In this document: positions 23,437 to 40,499 of the stretch, one piece after another | How the letters are laid out: the number at the start of each line of letters is the position of its first letter | How positions within the stretch are numbered: the first letter of the stretch is position 1 | Assembly: GCA_030549495.1 (NCBI GenBank) | Contig: JAUIRK010000945.1 | Coordinates: 1,819,501-1,883,500 of the forward strand | Source: Nectonema munidae | Lineage: Eukaryota > Nematomorpha > Nectonematoida > Nectonematidae | Direction: 5' to 3' | DNA length: 64,000 bases | Program-made: the position numbers and the translations under genes | Notes under the pieces: model-generated | Databases searched by the model: none | Seen by the model: the letters and a program-made list of their open reading frames with translations, nothing else | What the model was told of the DNA's origin: nothing

Positions 23437-23545
23437 TTTTCCTATTTAGGCGTAAGATTCATCTTTGATATGATTGGATATAATTTTTTTGTTTTAGCCA
23501 ATCAAATTAGGGGATGAATCGAACCAAATATTTTGAACTTAAAAA
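23437..23545 (-). repeat. Right arm of the inverted repeat around the NTR exon
   Basis: This is the complement of 21838-21932 with one small insertion. The block 23268-23365 just before it is a separate repeat (TCGAAATCGTACCGAACTTC) related to 18755-18850. Confidence 0.75.
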
Positions 23546-24951
23546 TTGTTTTATGACAATACGAACGCTATCTCTCAGGCCTCCCTGAACGTCAATGAAA
23601 CATGATGTGATCAGCAAATCTCTCATGACTGTGATGATGATCATGATCATATTTATGATTCATCATCTCAGAAGTGAGAAGAGTAAAAAGGAGTTATGAT
23701 TTTCTGTAATATATTTGTAGAATGGATCGATAGCAATTATTAGCAGAATGAAATGAGTGATATATTCATTTACTTGTGAACGAACGCTATACATTATTTA
23801 GCGGTGATTATTATCATTATTGAATGAAAAGCAAGAGATGACATGAATTTATGAGGAAATTAATGTGTACTTTTTTAATAGGGACAAATTTACGATTTCA
23901 TTTAAAACACTACTCATCTCTATGCGCCGCCACAAGCGATAAATCAAACTTCAAACTCAAGCACTAATAGCATCATCAATATTCATTTGAGCGATGACAT
24001 CAAAGTCTCTCCCTCTTTATCTGTCACTCAAAAACGTCTAGAGTTCGAAGCGTCAATAAATCACATTTTAAATCCAAAACTTTTGAGAAACGAGAAAAAA
24101 CTCTGTTTCAGACAAATGAATTATGCACCGCATACGTCAGGAGGGTATTTAATTTGTAACATCTTTGATGCACGGTTTAACTTAAGATTTCAAAGCAGAA
24201 TGCATAAGAAGAGAAAGGGTATTCTGACTTACCTGCTGTACACTACAAAGCATTCCCTTATATTCAGAGAAAGAAGCTGACTTCTTGGGATACATAAAAA
24301 ACACTTTTTGAACACATGAGGAGAAGAAGAAGGGATATTAGAGCTTCGTAATAATAATCGATGAAGTAAAAAGGGGAACAAAGAAATATTCGATTTACGC
24401 ATTCGGGGTAATATCTTTATGAAAACATTATTTTCTGCATCTAGAGTACGCTTGTTAGATCTCGTTGAGATTTAAGTTTTTTTTTTTTTTTATTATTATG
24501 TGACGGAAATTAAGTAGACCCTGGTTATTTTTACATATACGACAGCATCACTCTTACATTTCAAAAGATGTTTTCTCTTAAGCCTAAAGCTTATGCCGTG
24601 TCATTTTTAATTGTGTGAATAAATATTCTGATGTTGTTCAAAATCTTACTTTTTACATAAGAATTTCATGTAGACGAAGTTTCGCTCATATTTTCTATCC
24701 AGGAACTCTTTAGCCGTAAATCCGCTGACCATTTATTTTTGTAAATTAGAAACTTCTCGGTTAGGGTTCAGAATAAATGTCTTTAAAAAACTAGACGAAT
24801 GACCAATTTCAAAATGAATACTTATGACACAGTTTCTCTTACGGCTAATGACGCTGAAAAAGTTCTTTTTACGCAATTATGTTTGCCAGCTTTTACCAAG
24901 TTGATAGTGTGGAAAGTGATACACTAGTTAGTGCTATAACGGTTACTTTAA

Positions 24952-25081
24952 CCCATTTAGGACCAATGTTCCTATTTTGGAACATAAGTAATTTCATCTT
25001 CGTCTGCTTTTTTCAATGACTTTGAATATAAATCGTCTGCATTTTTTTAGATATCGTCTGCTTTGCTTGGTCTTAAATGGG
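24952..25081. mobile_element. piggyBac-like MITE, 130 bp, TTAA-flanked
   Basis: TTAA (24948-24951) is followed by CCCATTTAGGACCA; the right end is TGGTCTTAAATGGG then TTAA (25082-25085). The 14-bp inverted repeats differ at one place. TTAA duplications with CCC/GGG ends are typical of piggyBac. Inside is a small palindrome, ATGTTCCTATTTTGGAACAT. It has no coding capacity and lies in an sFRP intron. Confidence 0.78.
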
Positions 25082-25418
25082 TTAACTTGTTTTAACTTAC
25101 CTATTTGTAAGTATCGTGGTCAAACCTAAGATCGCTCTTCAAATATCTTGGGAAAGGAGTCCGATGTTGGAACAAAGATGAAAGAATTAGAGCCAAACGA
25201 TTTGCCAACTCACTGCCATTGATATTCCGATAACTTGGGTGTGAAAAATGCGTGAAATTATTGGTTAGCGTTTGGCGGGAAGCAACAATAGGAACCAATG
25301 AAACAATGCGAACTATCTTTGCGCTAAAGTTATCTCTCAAAAAATCGAACAAAGAGGAGGATGTCTTGTATTTCGGTGATAAAAAATTATTGAGTCCTGG
25401 AATCTTGACGCTATTCGC

Positions 25419-25474
25419 TTGACCCAGGATCGAACCCAAGAACTTGAGTTATCGAAGCAGAGTATCTAACCATG
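25419..25474 (-). mobile_element. SINE fragment (head only)
   Basis: On the minus strand: AGATACTCTGCTTCGATAAC, TCAAGTTCTTGGGTTCGATC, CTGG. It keeps the B box but lacks the 5' start and the body. Confidence 0.6.
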
Positions 25475-26113
25475 CAAATGCTATCTCTGATGAAAGTATG
25501 TTGGATTGCAGAATACACTTTCAGTATACTTAATTTTCTAGGTTTAGCTCTTACACAGGGACAACGTGACAACCCAGAAGACCACGAAATAAAAAAATCT
25601 TCTTTCTTATTTGAAGCACGTGATTAACTTTCAAAAAGCAATGTCTAACTAAAAGGTACAAGAAATGCATTTTTATGTTCTATATAGACGGCGTATTGCT
25701 ATTTACTCAGGTCAATCACTGTCATCTACGTTTCACTGATAAGTATGCCTTTGCTCCTACCACCAATAACAATTTAACATATGTTAAAAGGTGGAATCAG
25801 ACAAAATCTATCAATGTTTACGCAATTGACTTAACACACAATCCATTTTCCCATATGTCTACGTGAAATTAGTTGTAAAAGTAGAAAGCTTTTCCAATAC
25901 TTGCATACATTTTATAGTTTTTTATTCAAATTAATTTCTTAGTATGATCCAATAAGATTGTAGCGTATTTTGAATTTAAATGGTTCTCTTAATCCCTCTC
26001 AGTATAATGCAAAATGTAGCAGCATTTTCCAAAAAAATATTAATAATTGTATTGAAAATTCAATTTAGTAGTGATACAATAACAATAATTAAAAAAATGA
26101 ATAAATTTATTAC

Positions 26114-26149
26114 CTTTTCGAAAGTTCTTATCTTTGTTCTTCCTTTTAT
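26114..26149 (-). CDS. sfrp3/4: Probable 36-nt linker exon of sFRP3/4
   Basis: A 36-nt segment has a strong acceptor (TTTTTGTTTTCAG, AG at 26151-26150) and donor (CGAAAAG then GTAATA, GT at 26113-26112). In phase 1 in, phase 1 out it reads KRKNKDKNFRK, fitting both the phase-1 donor at 30190 and the phase-1 acceptor at 22246. Its place matches the FRZB linker QKTYFRNNYN just before the first NTR strand (here LHGKIVERRE). Agreement of both splice sites and both phases makes chance less likely, but 36 nt alone cannot prove it. The CxC of the linker is still missing, so another phase-1 exon may exist. Confidence 0.45.
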
Positions 26150-26860
26150 CTGAAAACAAAAATGAGGTATACTTAATTAGTGAATTAGTAGTTAGCAAGC
26201 TGGTTAGTTGTGTGAAAAGGTTAGCGATTATTTAGTCATTTAATCCTTAGTTAAATATAATTCGATAAATTCATCATTTTTTCGCCACACCTTCTTTACA
26301 CATCTAAACGTAGCTTCTTCACAATATTTTCTCTATGGATGATATTCCAAATTTCTCTTTCACTGAGAGAAAAAGATTAGTAGCACTTATGAAGTAGAGT
26401 ATACTAAAGGTGTTTTTTTTAATTTGAAAGCGATTTCTTCACTAATTGTATTCGTTATAGCTACTGATTCTGCTAAAATTAAAGCATCATAATGCCTTTA
26501 CTAGCTTTATTACAACGCCGAGCAAAGCTTTCATGATTTCTTCAATGTTAGAGGATGGGAATTGATAACAAACACCCTTTGTGATCATGAAGATACCGAG
26601 AAGGTCTTATTTGAAGTAAAAAAAAGAGCAATTTAGATGTGTTAAATCTAAGGATATACTTGATAAGAAGAATGATCATATATTTCCCATTAATTACTGG
26701 AATAAAATAACTTGAAAAAATTGCAAATGATTTAATTAGGAGAGAACTAAGAATTTAGAATATTTTTGAGGTTATAGCAGAATCAATGGAAGAATGCGAA
26801 AAATTCAAAGATGCAATGTAAATGATACAAAAAAGTTTAAGATGCTTCTTACTCCCAATC

Positions 26861-27136
26861 CAGTGGGGGATCCAGAAATTTCTTATAGGGGGGAGGGGGG
26901 GGGGGCAAAATCTATTTAAATTTTTAGCAATTTTGCTAAAAATCTTCAGAGAATACGACAGCTGTATTATGTTTTTTAGACTCACTAATTACCTATGTTT
27001 TCATATTTTTAGCATTATTTTGCCATGAATAAATTGAAAAAATTCATTTTTTATACATATAAGGGTAATTTTCGAAGCCATTTTTCATAGGGGGCCTAGG
27101 CCCATGAGCCCCCCCCCACCCTTGGATTCGCCGCTG
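26861..27136. mobile_element. hAT-like MITE with G-run arms and 8-bp target duplication
   Basis: The ends are CAGTGGGGGATCCAGAAATT at the left and TTGGATTCGCCGCTG at the right (CAGCGGCGAATCCAA on the complement). G-rich (26888-26904) and C-rich (about 27110-27118) runs lie just inside the two ends. A perfect 8-bp duplication TCCCAATC lies at 26853-26860 and 27137-27144. It is 276 bp and sits in an sFRP intron. Confidence 0.85.
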
Positions 27137-28499
27137 TCCCAATCCATAACTTTAAAGGAAAATTTGATGGGAAGATATCTATTAATTTTAAAATGGACAG
27201 CTGACAACTTCCATTTTTTAACTGAAATCAATAAGTTTGTCGACCTTCTTTCCTACTTACTTAACGGATTAATAAAAATTCCATATAAAAATTATATAAT
27301 TGACTATGATGTCTTCTTAATTTGCAACATATGTTCCGCGTTTGAAGTGTTATGACAACTTTTAAAGGAAAGGCGAAACTAACTTCCATTTCATTCGGAA
27401 CTTTTGCTGTATACTACTGCATCGATGCCTCACCTGATCCACGAAAGAAAACTCAGCTAAGAAATTTTGATGATTAAATTTTTGAAACGCTCAAAATGAC
27501 GTAAATAAATAATAATGTTTTTACAGTATCTATAGAAAATTAAAAAAAAACTAAATAAAAAACATTAACTTTTGAAAAAATTAAAAAAAAAAATAAATTT
27601 TTTAACGCCATCTCCCTCAACTTAATTAATAAATGGCATAAAAAACTTTTTTCTTATATCATTAACAAAATTTTTGTCAAATATGTTTGAGTTAAATTAT
27701 AATTAATAGTGCGTGAAGAATTAATTTTATAAATTCTAATAACATTTTCCAAAGAAACGCACTTACTTTCTTTTCATCTTAAACTTTAGATTTCGTTTCT
27801 CCAAAATATTCGTTTATTTTATACATTCAACAAAATACCAAACATTCTTCTTTTGGACGCTATAGCTTGAAGCTTTTTGTTTTAATTTCCTTTCTTCCGA
27901 CTGTGCTCGAAAATTCACGTTGAAAATAGGCAAACTGTTTGTGAGTACAGTCCATTACTGGTCATAGCCATGAAAAGTGAATAAATGACACAATGTGTGC
28001 GACAATAAAGATAAGTAGAATTTTTTTATCTTCTGGTGAAGTGTTTCGCACCCTTGTGACAATGATTCTATACTTTGTGGGTAATCGGTCTTCTGTGCGA
28101 GAAGATATATGAAGAGGAACAGTAAAACCTTTTTTGAAATCGTTAAGTAAAATCTTTTTTGAATTAATTTTGTTTCAAATGCTTCATTTTAACTTACGAC
28201 TATTCTCTAGTGTAGTCAGTGAGATTTAAAATGAAGAAACTGGTGAGAATGGCAAAATGTTGGTTTTGATATGTACTATATAGATTATATATAAATTGAG
28301 AAAGCATTTACCAGAAGTGAATATTGAAAATATATGTTTAAAATAGGTGTTACTGTTTCACTCTTAAAGAATATGTAGGAAATGATATAAAACAAAAGGA
28401 TCCATCAACTTGATTGATTATAATAATGTCTAACAAAGAAATAAGATATAAAAAAGAAGGAGACATCATTGATTTCTTAAACAATTAGCAAAATATAAA

Positions 28500-28750
28500 A
28501 ATTAAAATAATTGATTATTATCCAATTCCAGACTTCATTCATTCGGTTATTTTTATACCAAATTTGTTGAATAAAACAGACAACAGGAAACAACTATAGA
28601 AAGTTAAAGATAGAAGAATGAAAAATCGCGCTTGCCTCCCTCTACAAAAGAAAAAAAAGCACTTTTAAGCATAAATAAATTTTAAGCATTCAATATTTTA
28701 AGTCATATTGCTCCCTTATTTTTATATACCAATTTATTATAAGAAGCAAT
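28500..28750. repeat. Rearranged copy of a repeat also at 38696-38895
   Basis: 28500-28640 (CCAGACTTCATTCATTCGGT, ACAACTATAGAAAGT) is the complement of 38780-38890, whereas 28690-28745 (CAATATTTTAAGTCATATTG) matches 38722-38776 directly. One copy is therefore partly inverted, or the element is palindromic. Confidence 0.5.
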
Positions 28751-30189
28751 GTTTGCTTAATGTATTATTTTACTATTATTGGAGAAACTTCAATTTGCTT
28801 GAAGTTGGATCAAAGCACGTATGTTGCTTCGTGTACCACTTTGATTGTGTGTTCATTGGATAAGTTCATGAAGGTAGTATCAAGGAGGAAATATGACTAT
28901 GCGATGAATGGCTGAGAACTACAAAAGATAAGAACTATCTCCAAAACCTTGGATCGATTCTTGAGAAAGATAGGAGTCTGGATTCCCGGATATCTGTTGA
29001 TGCAACCCCAAGCATTATGAGCCGGCGCAAATGATTTCATGGCTTGTTCAATGAAAATAAAAAAAAGGTGTCCACCCTTGAGCCCTGTGCCTTTCATCGT
29101 TATACCGTGGCTTCACTCCACAGGCCCTAGTCGTCAATCAAGGTTGTTTTGTGTCACATGATCCAGATGGTAAGCCTCGTCAAATCAAATGGCTGAACAG
29201 TGGCTTTGTACAAGAGAACGTATCATATCTCGTTAATCGTTAATTTTTCGGTATCCACTTCGAAAAGGTTAGGAAGGCACTGCTGCTCTAGCGTATATTT
29301 CATGTGTTGGTTATCAAGGGCTTGAAAAGGCGCTTTTTCAAACGAACTTATTTTTGCGTTTGTAATAGTACATCGTAAAAACGAGCCAATCATATGTCTT
29401 CTTTAAAGTTATTGACATTTTAATCAGCATTGCTACATAAGATACCTTTAATATTTATATATAATATAATAGTGTGTCATATAATGAGTGAACATTGATT
29501 TTTTGCTATATATCTGAAGGACCCCAGCATAAATTTCTAAATCCACGTAGGATGAAAGAGCTAAAACACTAAAAAATGGCATAAACATTCTAAATTACAG
29601 GATAGTAAAGAGGAGCTCTGTCACTTCTATTAGAAAAAAATTGTTACTTTAAAAACATTTTGCAGATGTTAAGATTTTTACATTCAATATATTTACAAAA
29701 AAATAAATAAGTAATTTTTTAGAAAAAAAGAAATGAATTTTTTAAAAGAGAATAAAAGAGTGATTTTTAAATCGAAAATGCAAAAGTTTAAAATTTGCCC
29801 ACAAATAAACATCTCAAAGATTTGCTTAATTTAATTACTTCTTCATAACCTCATTTAATGCTGAAGAAAAAGGAATTTTAAACAAAAGAAAGTGTATCTT
29901 CAAAGAAATATATTTGACACAAATTTTCGACTTCACGACATTTTTGTCAAGACAAAATTCAAAACCTTTTTCAAGTAAGACTTCAAAGGATTTAACTTCT
30001 ACTACATTAAGTATTTTAATTGGATAAAGACTCGTGGAATCAAAAATTCGCACCAAATAAATTTCTTCGAAATTCAATCTTTTTTGTTTATATTTTGGGG
30101 CATTATTTACAATATTTTAAAAATAAAAATTAGCATCAAATTTTTTGAATAGCGCAAATAATTTAGAATTTCAATCTAAAAGATCTTAC

Positions 30190-30688
30190 TCGGCTCTAAC
30201 TTTTTGATGTTGTGATTTATGATGGAGCTTGGGGTGACACAAATACTGCTCTTATACTCTGGAAGCTTTGAACAGTTCAACTTTTGAGGCCATGTGAAGT
30301 TGAATTGATTCAAAACCGGCTCACACCCGCTTTTGACGTCATTGCACACGCTTTTGCAGGGAGGAATTGTTCCTGGATTTTCTTGGTACAGATTGTCGTA
30401 GTCTTGCGGCATTTTAAAGTTGTTGGCACAGATGGGCGCGTAAATAGAGCACAGGAAGAAGCGTAAATGCCGGGAACACTGTGTTTTCACGAGAAGACTG
30501 AAGTTGTCCAAGACAAGCTGATTGTTTTCCTGAGTGGAATGAGTGATCTTGGTCATGTTGTAGGGCAAGCCTTTGCAAAAGGCCATCGTTATGGGCTCGC
30601 ACGAGTTAGGCCCTTTGATCGGAATGAAGGAGGAGGAAAAGGAGGCGAACACAACGAGTAAAGCGTGGCGAATCGCGTTGAACAACAT
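30190..30688 (-). CDS. sfrp3/4: sFRP3/4, first coding exon: signal peptide and Frizzled CRD
   Basis: ATG at 30688-30686 opens a leader (MLFNAIRHALLVVFASFSSS) and then a complete Frizzled cysteine-rich domain with all ten cysteines (residues 30, 38, 71, 80, 87, 111, 115, 122, 139, 150). Telling motifs are CKGLPYNMTKI, HLRFFLCSIYAPIC, IPPCKSVCNDVKSGCEPVL and TWPQKLNCSKLPEYKSSICV. The last, and the early CKGLPYNMT, resemble FRZB/sFRP3-4 (CKSLPWNMTK; LPVYDRGVCISPEAIV) more than Frizzled receptors, and no transmembrane segment follows. Candidate N-glycosylation sites are N44, N130 and N138. A loop at residues 88-107 is longer than in vertebrate sFRPs. A donor at GAGCCGA then GTAAGA (GT at 30189-30188) ends the exon in phase 1 after 166 codons. 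sFRPs are secreted Wnt antagonists or modulators. Upstream sequence is purine-rich and less AT-rich, consistent with a 5' UTR. Confidence 0.88.
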
Positions 30689-31050
30689 GAAGTTGTTGTT
30701 TTGTGGTGAAGGGGAATCACACTTTCTGCTTCTGCTGATGGAAGAAGCCAGGAAGGAGAAGCAGGAGATGATGATGACGATAATGCTGACATCTGTAAGT
30801 TTCCAGCTTTTTCGTTAAGAGCTTTTGAGGGAGCTTAGATCAGAGTAGAGTGAGTAAGTAGTGTAGTGTAGTGTGTAGTGTTATTTTCAAATACTTTCAA
30901 CTCTTCTTTTCCTTGGTTGCTTTGATGAGTAAAGTATTCGTAGTGTGGTGGTGGTGGTGGATTGATTGAGTGATGATGGAGTGTTGAGAGAAGCAGAGAA
31001 AATCGTTCCCTGAATCTACTGAATGACTGATGATAGCAGGTGCCAAAAGT
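30689..31050 (-). promoter_or_regulatory. Probable 5' UTR and promoter region of sFRP3/4
   Basis: This is the region just upstream of the sFRP start codon. It is less AT-rich than its surroundings and has short GGA- and GTG-type repeats (for example GGTGGTGGTGG at about 30948). I see no clear TATA box; the transcription start is unknown. Confidence 0.3.
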
Positions 31051-36945
<5,895 letters not shown>

Positions 36946-37862
36946 CACTGAAAACAAAAAGTGGTTACAGTAACTACTTTAAATGCTTACTATAACAATG
37001 CATAACTTTACTATTCTTGGTAGTTAAAATACTATTAAATCATGGTAAATTTACTATTTTTGGTAATATGTTAACATTCATTGATGTAAAACATCTGATT
37101 GAAAAATGATTAACATATTATCCAAATATTGGTATTGCTGACATAACAGAAAAATATTGTTAATATTTATTTATTAAAAAAAATGACTAAAAGATCACAA
37201 TTTACATGCATTGATCGTAAAATTACTATAAAAATGGTGAAACTGAATTTTACCACTTTTTGTTGACTTATGAGTGTGGCCAATCTTACAAGACTTGGCT
37301 TCATCACTTTAATGATTTTTAGATGGGCATAAGAAAGGTTTTGATAATATAATTTAATATAATGAAATTTAAACAAATCTAAAACAGACTATTTTCATTT
37401 GTTGGGAAACTAGACTCAAAGTAGTGATCTCAACGATGCATAAAATTATGATTTTTACTATGATAAAAGTATCTATACTAAAGCAGTCGTAAATTATAAA
37501 TACTATTGGGTGAGTTATTTTTCAAAAAAAATGTCGATAGTTCAACCAATCATTTAAAAGAGAAATTAAAAAAAAAAAATTAGATTAATAAATCAAAATT
37601 AAAATAAAATGATAAGAGAAAATTTGGACTAGTCAAATTTTGGTTAAAGGCAATAAGTGGACGTAACTTTCAGATGTAAATATTTTATATAAATGCCCAA
37701 AAACTTTTTAAAAAAATGAAAATAATTTCAACATATTAACGCCATCTAAATACGATAATTTCATTAAAATTAAAATATCTAATTTACTATTACTGCTTAT
37801 AGGTAATAAAAATAAACTTTACTACTATTCAAATAGTAATATTACTATTTATTTTTTCAGTG
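36946..37862 (+). mobile_element. CACTGAAAA-ended repeat, longest copy
   Basis: It begins CACTGAAAACAAAAAGTGG and ends ATTTATTTTTTCAGTG, so the outer ten bases are nearly perfect inverted repeats. Partial copies lie at 1386 (-), 15284 (-), 16725 (-) and 17985 (+). Inner blocks such as TTACTATTCTTGGTAGTTAA and the GTAATATTACTATTTA near the end also look mirrored. It is probably a non-autonomous DNA transposon. I could not find a target duplication, so the limits are provisional. Confidence 0.5.
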
Positions 37863-39830
37863 TTGGTTGAAGAAATGATTCCAAAATCTTTTTATTTTAC
37901 GCTGATCTTGAATATATTTAATGAATAATTGATATAAATTATTCAATCAATAATCTTTATTGGAAAATGTAACACCCTTTGATTGGTTTCACATTTAAAT
38001 TTACCATGATAAGCATTAATGTATTCTGCAAACATCTTATTATATATATATATATGTAGATGAAATCTATTTCAAGAATTATAACTGAAAATTTTTCACG
38101 AACGATTAGTTTTATTAATTTTAGAACGTCGTTCCACCGATCGTTTGTCCTCGTAGCAATGGGTTTATATTATTGTCAATTCAGTGGCGTTCTTGGAATA
38201 TCTCCATGCTCTTTAAAAATATATACAAAATTATTGCAAAATCAATACTTAGAAAATATAAAAGCAAAACACACTAACATTTGGTTCTTCAACTACAGTA
38301 AAACCTGTGTATAACCGTCACCGTTGGAACCTGAGAAAAGTGGAGCTTATTTAGAGGTATCGCAGCGAAAGTACATCATACGTTTGAACCAGTTGAAATA
38401 ACCTTATTAAAATATATATAACACTTTCAAACATAAAAAAACTCATTTGAAATGTTAGGAAGGTTTATTTGATAGCTGGAGTGAATAAGAGAGCAAGAGA
38501 CACATTGATACATAACTTGAAGCTCTCTTATGCTCATTTGTTTCTTTTCCTTCATAAATGCCATTCAAGTCGCTTTTTTCCTGCAGACTTTCCACGTTCG
38601 TTAAATAGTCCGCGTCATCGGTTTCAAGTTGCAAAGTGTCCGAGTTTTTCAAGCAGTGCACTAGCACATCATAATGGAAGAAAATAGTTTTTATACATTT
38701 GAATTTCGTTATAAGTTTTCAATATTTTAGGGCATATTGCATCCTTATTTTTATACCACAATTTATAACAAGTAATGTCTTTAGGGAGGCAAAAGCGATT
38801 TTTCATTCTTCTATTTTTTACTTTCTATAGTTGTTTGCTTATTCAACATATTTGATATAAAAATAACCGAATGAAGTCTGGAATTTGATAATTAATTAAA
38901 ACACAAAACGTGGATAGAATAAAAAAATAAATCATTCAAATAATTCAATCAATTTAAACTATCATAGTATGTCATTCAATCTTCAATATTACAGGGGTTA
39001 ATTTGCCTCCAAATAATTTTATATTACTTCTTTACTATACACAAAGAAAAATATACACAAAAAAATTCACGGAGAGAAATCATAGAAATGCCTCCAAAGA
39101 ACTACCCACTGCGTGGTTATGTAAAGAATACCACACCTTATTGAGATTTCAACAAATAAATAAATTTGGATTAAAATGAAAATAATTTGTTTGAAACCCA
39201 GTGATAAAATGGCAATCATGAAAATCAAACTCATGGTTTAATCGCTTGAGCAAACATCAAATTTTTCAAACACCAACTTTAAAACCACGACAATAAAAGT
39301 CATAACATGAGCTTTCATTTGGGGTATCACACGTTTAATTTGGTTTCAGAAATGCGAAAGTTACAGACCTTAGAAAATTTGACCAATATTAAGTATAAGC
39401 AACTAAAGTAGATTGAGTGCAAACAAAGTTGGGTGGATTGCGAAAGCATAAGAGCAATAAGATCAACACTTGTGCATGAGGAGTACTTGCTTCAAAAACA
39501 ATATGCATGAAACGCGACAGTCATAAATAACAACACACATAACGCGTGAGAAAAAAAACAATATAGAGAAGAAAGCTCCTTAAAAATATATATTTTCCAT
39601 GCATTGAAATGCTTGGATTTTACCGTCTATCATGAGTGAATAAAAGCCTCAATTGACAACGGAAAAATTTTTTTTCTAAATAAGACCTAGTTAAGTTTAC
39701 TCGCTACATTCTAAATATTATTGCAATGTTTTTCAATTTGAAAAAAAATTCAAAGTTTTTCCCGCCCTTTGTTCGACTAAGATAGGAAATTAACAATGAA
39801 AAAAGTGGTTTATCATGTATCTATCTATCT
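37863..39830. other. Non-coding DNA with a pogo-like end
   Basis: TACAGTAAAACCTGTGTATA (38296) then ACCGTCACCGTTGGAACC resembles pogo/Tigger termini; no partner end was located. 38696-38895 is the second copy of the repeat at 28500. A (TA)n tract lies near 38040. Confidence 0.4.
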
Positions 39831-39831
39831 A

Positions 39832-40325
39832 CATATAATATATATATAGACTATGTCACTTTTTTTTTAAATTTCAATGTCTTCTAATTTTAACAAAATT
39901 GAATGAAACTTGAAATAATTTGATACAATCAAAATCTTTTTCTTCTCAGCACATATGTCAAGTTTGGTTGTTTTTTAATGACCCCAAGAAAAGTTACAAA
40001 TATTTAAAATTTTCCGATAGTTGGCACGCTTCTCTGCATAGGAAATGCCTCCAAAGCTTTGCCAAGCTATCGATATATATAGACTAGGTCACTTTTTTTT
40101 TAATTTCAATGTCTTCTAATTTTAACAAAATTGAATGAAACTTGAAAAAATTTGATACAATCAAAATCTTTTTCTTCTCAGCACATATGTCAAGTTTGGT
40201 TGTTTTTTAATGACCCCAAGAAAAGTTACAATTGTTTAAAATTTTCAAACTTTATATACTATATAGTTGGCACGCTTCTCTGAATAGGAAATGCCTTCAA
40301 AGCTTTGCCAAGCTATCGATATATA
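39832..40325. repeat. Tandem duplication, unit about 233-246 bp
   Basis: Two head-to-tail copies share TTTCAATGTCTTCTAATTTT, GAATGAAACTTGAA, CACATATGTCAAGTTTGGTT and GAAATGCCTNCAAAGCTTTG (40021 and 40267). The second copy has a short extra stretch near 40250. Identity is high by eye, so the duplication is fairly recent. Confidence 0.85.
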
Positions 40326-40499
40326 TATAATAAGGTGACATTTATTTAAACTGTTATAATAGAAACAATTTGTGAAACAACATTCATTTACATAAAACGA
40401 TACAAAATATTCAGTTATTCTTGTTTTATTAATAATCATAGATAAATCAAGGGATAGAACTTTAAACAAACATTAAAAAGTTTGGCAGCTTCGTCTTTT

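Noticed and set aside
23987-24280. Plus-strand open frame of 97 codons
   Set aside because: Composition like the flanks, no recognisable motif, no splice or start context.
25101-25439. Open frame of 112 codons on the minus strand (DTYK...SSLFQHRTPFPRYLKSDLRF)
   Set aside because: It overlaps a SINE head, has no family motif and does not fit sFRP phase or sequence.
28897-29097. Minus-strand open frame of 66 codons in an sFRP intron
   Set aside because: It has no NTR or linker features and no Cys-x-Cys; the splice context is poor.
29120-29230. Plus-strand piece with HDPDGKPRQIKWLNSG, faintly like the C-terminal end of an LTR-retrotransposon integrase
   Set aside because: Too short and too weak to name a family; no other part of such an element is visible nearby. 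If real it is an old fossil.
30190-30688. Reading the cysteine-rich domain as a Frizzled receptor
   Set aside because: The C-terminal part of the domain and the following linker resemble sFRP3/4, and an NTR exon in matching phase lies downstream; no seven-transmembrane exon is seen.
30284-30818. Three plus-strand and one minus-strand open frames over the Frizzled-domain exon
   Set aside because: They are shadows of the G+C-richer sFRP exon in other frames.
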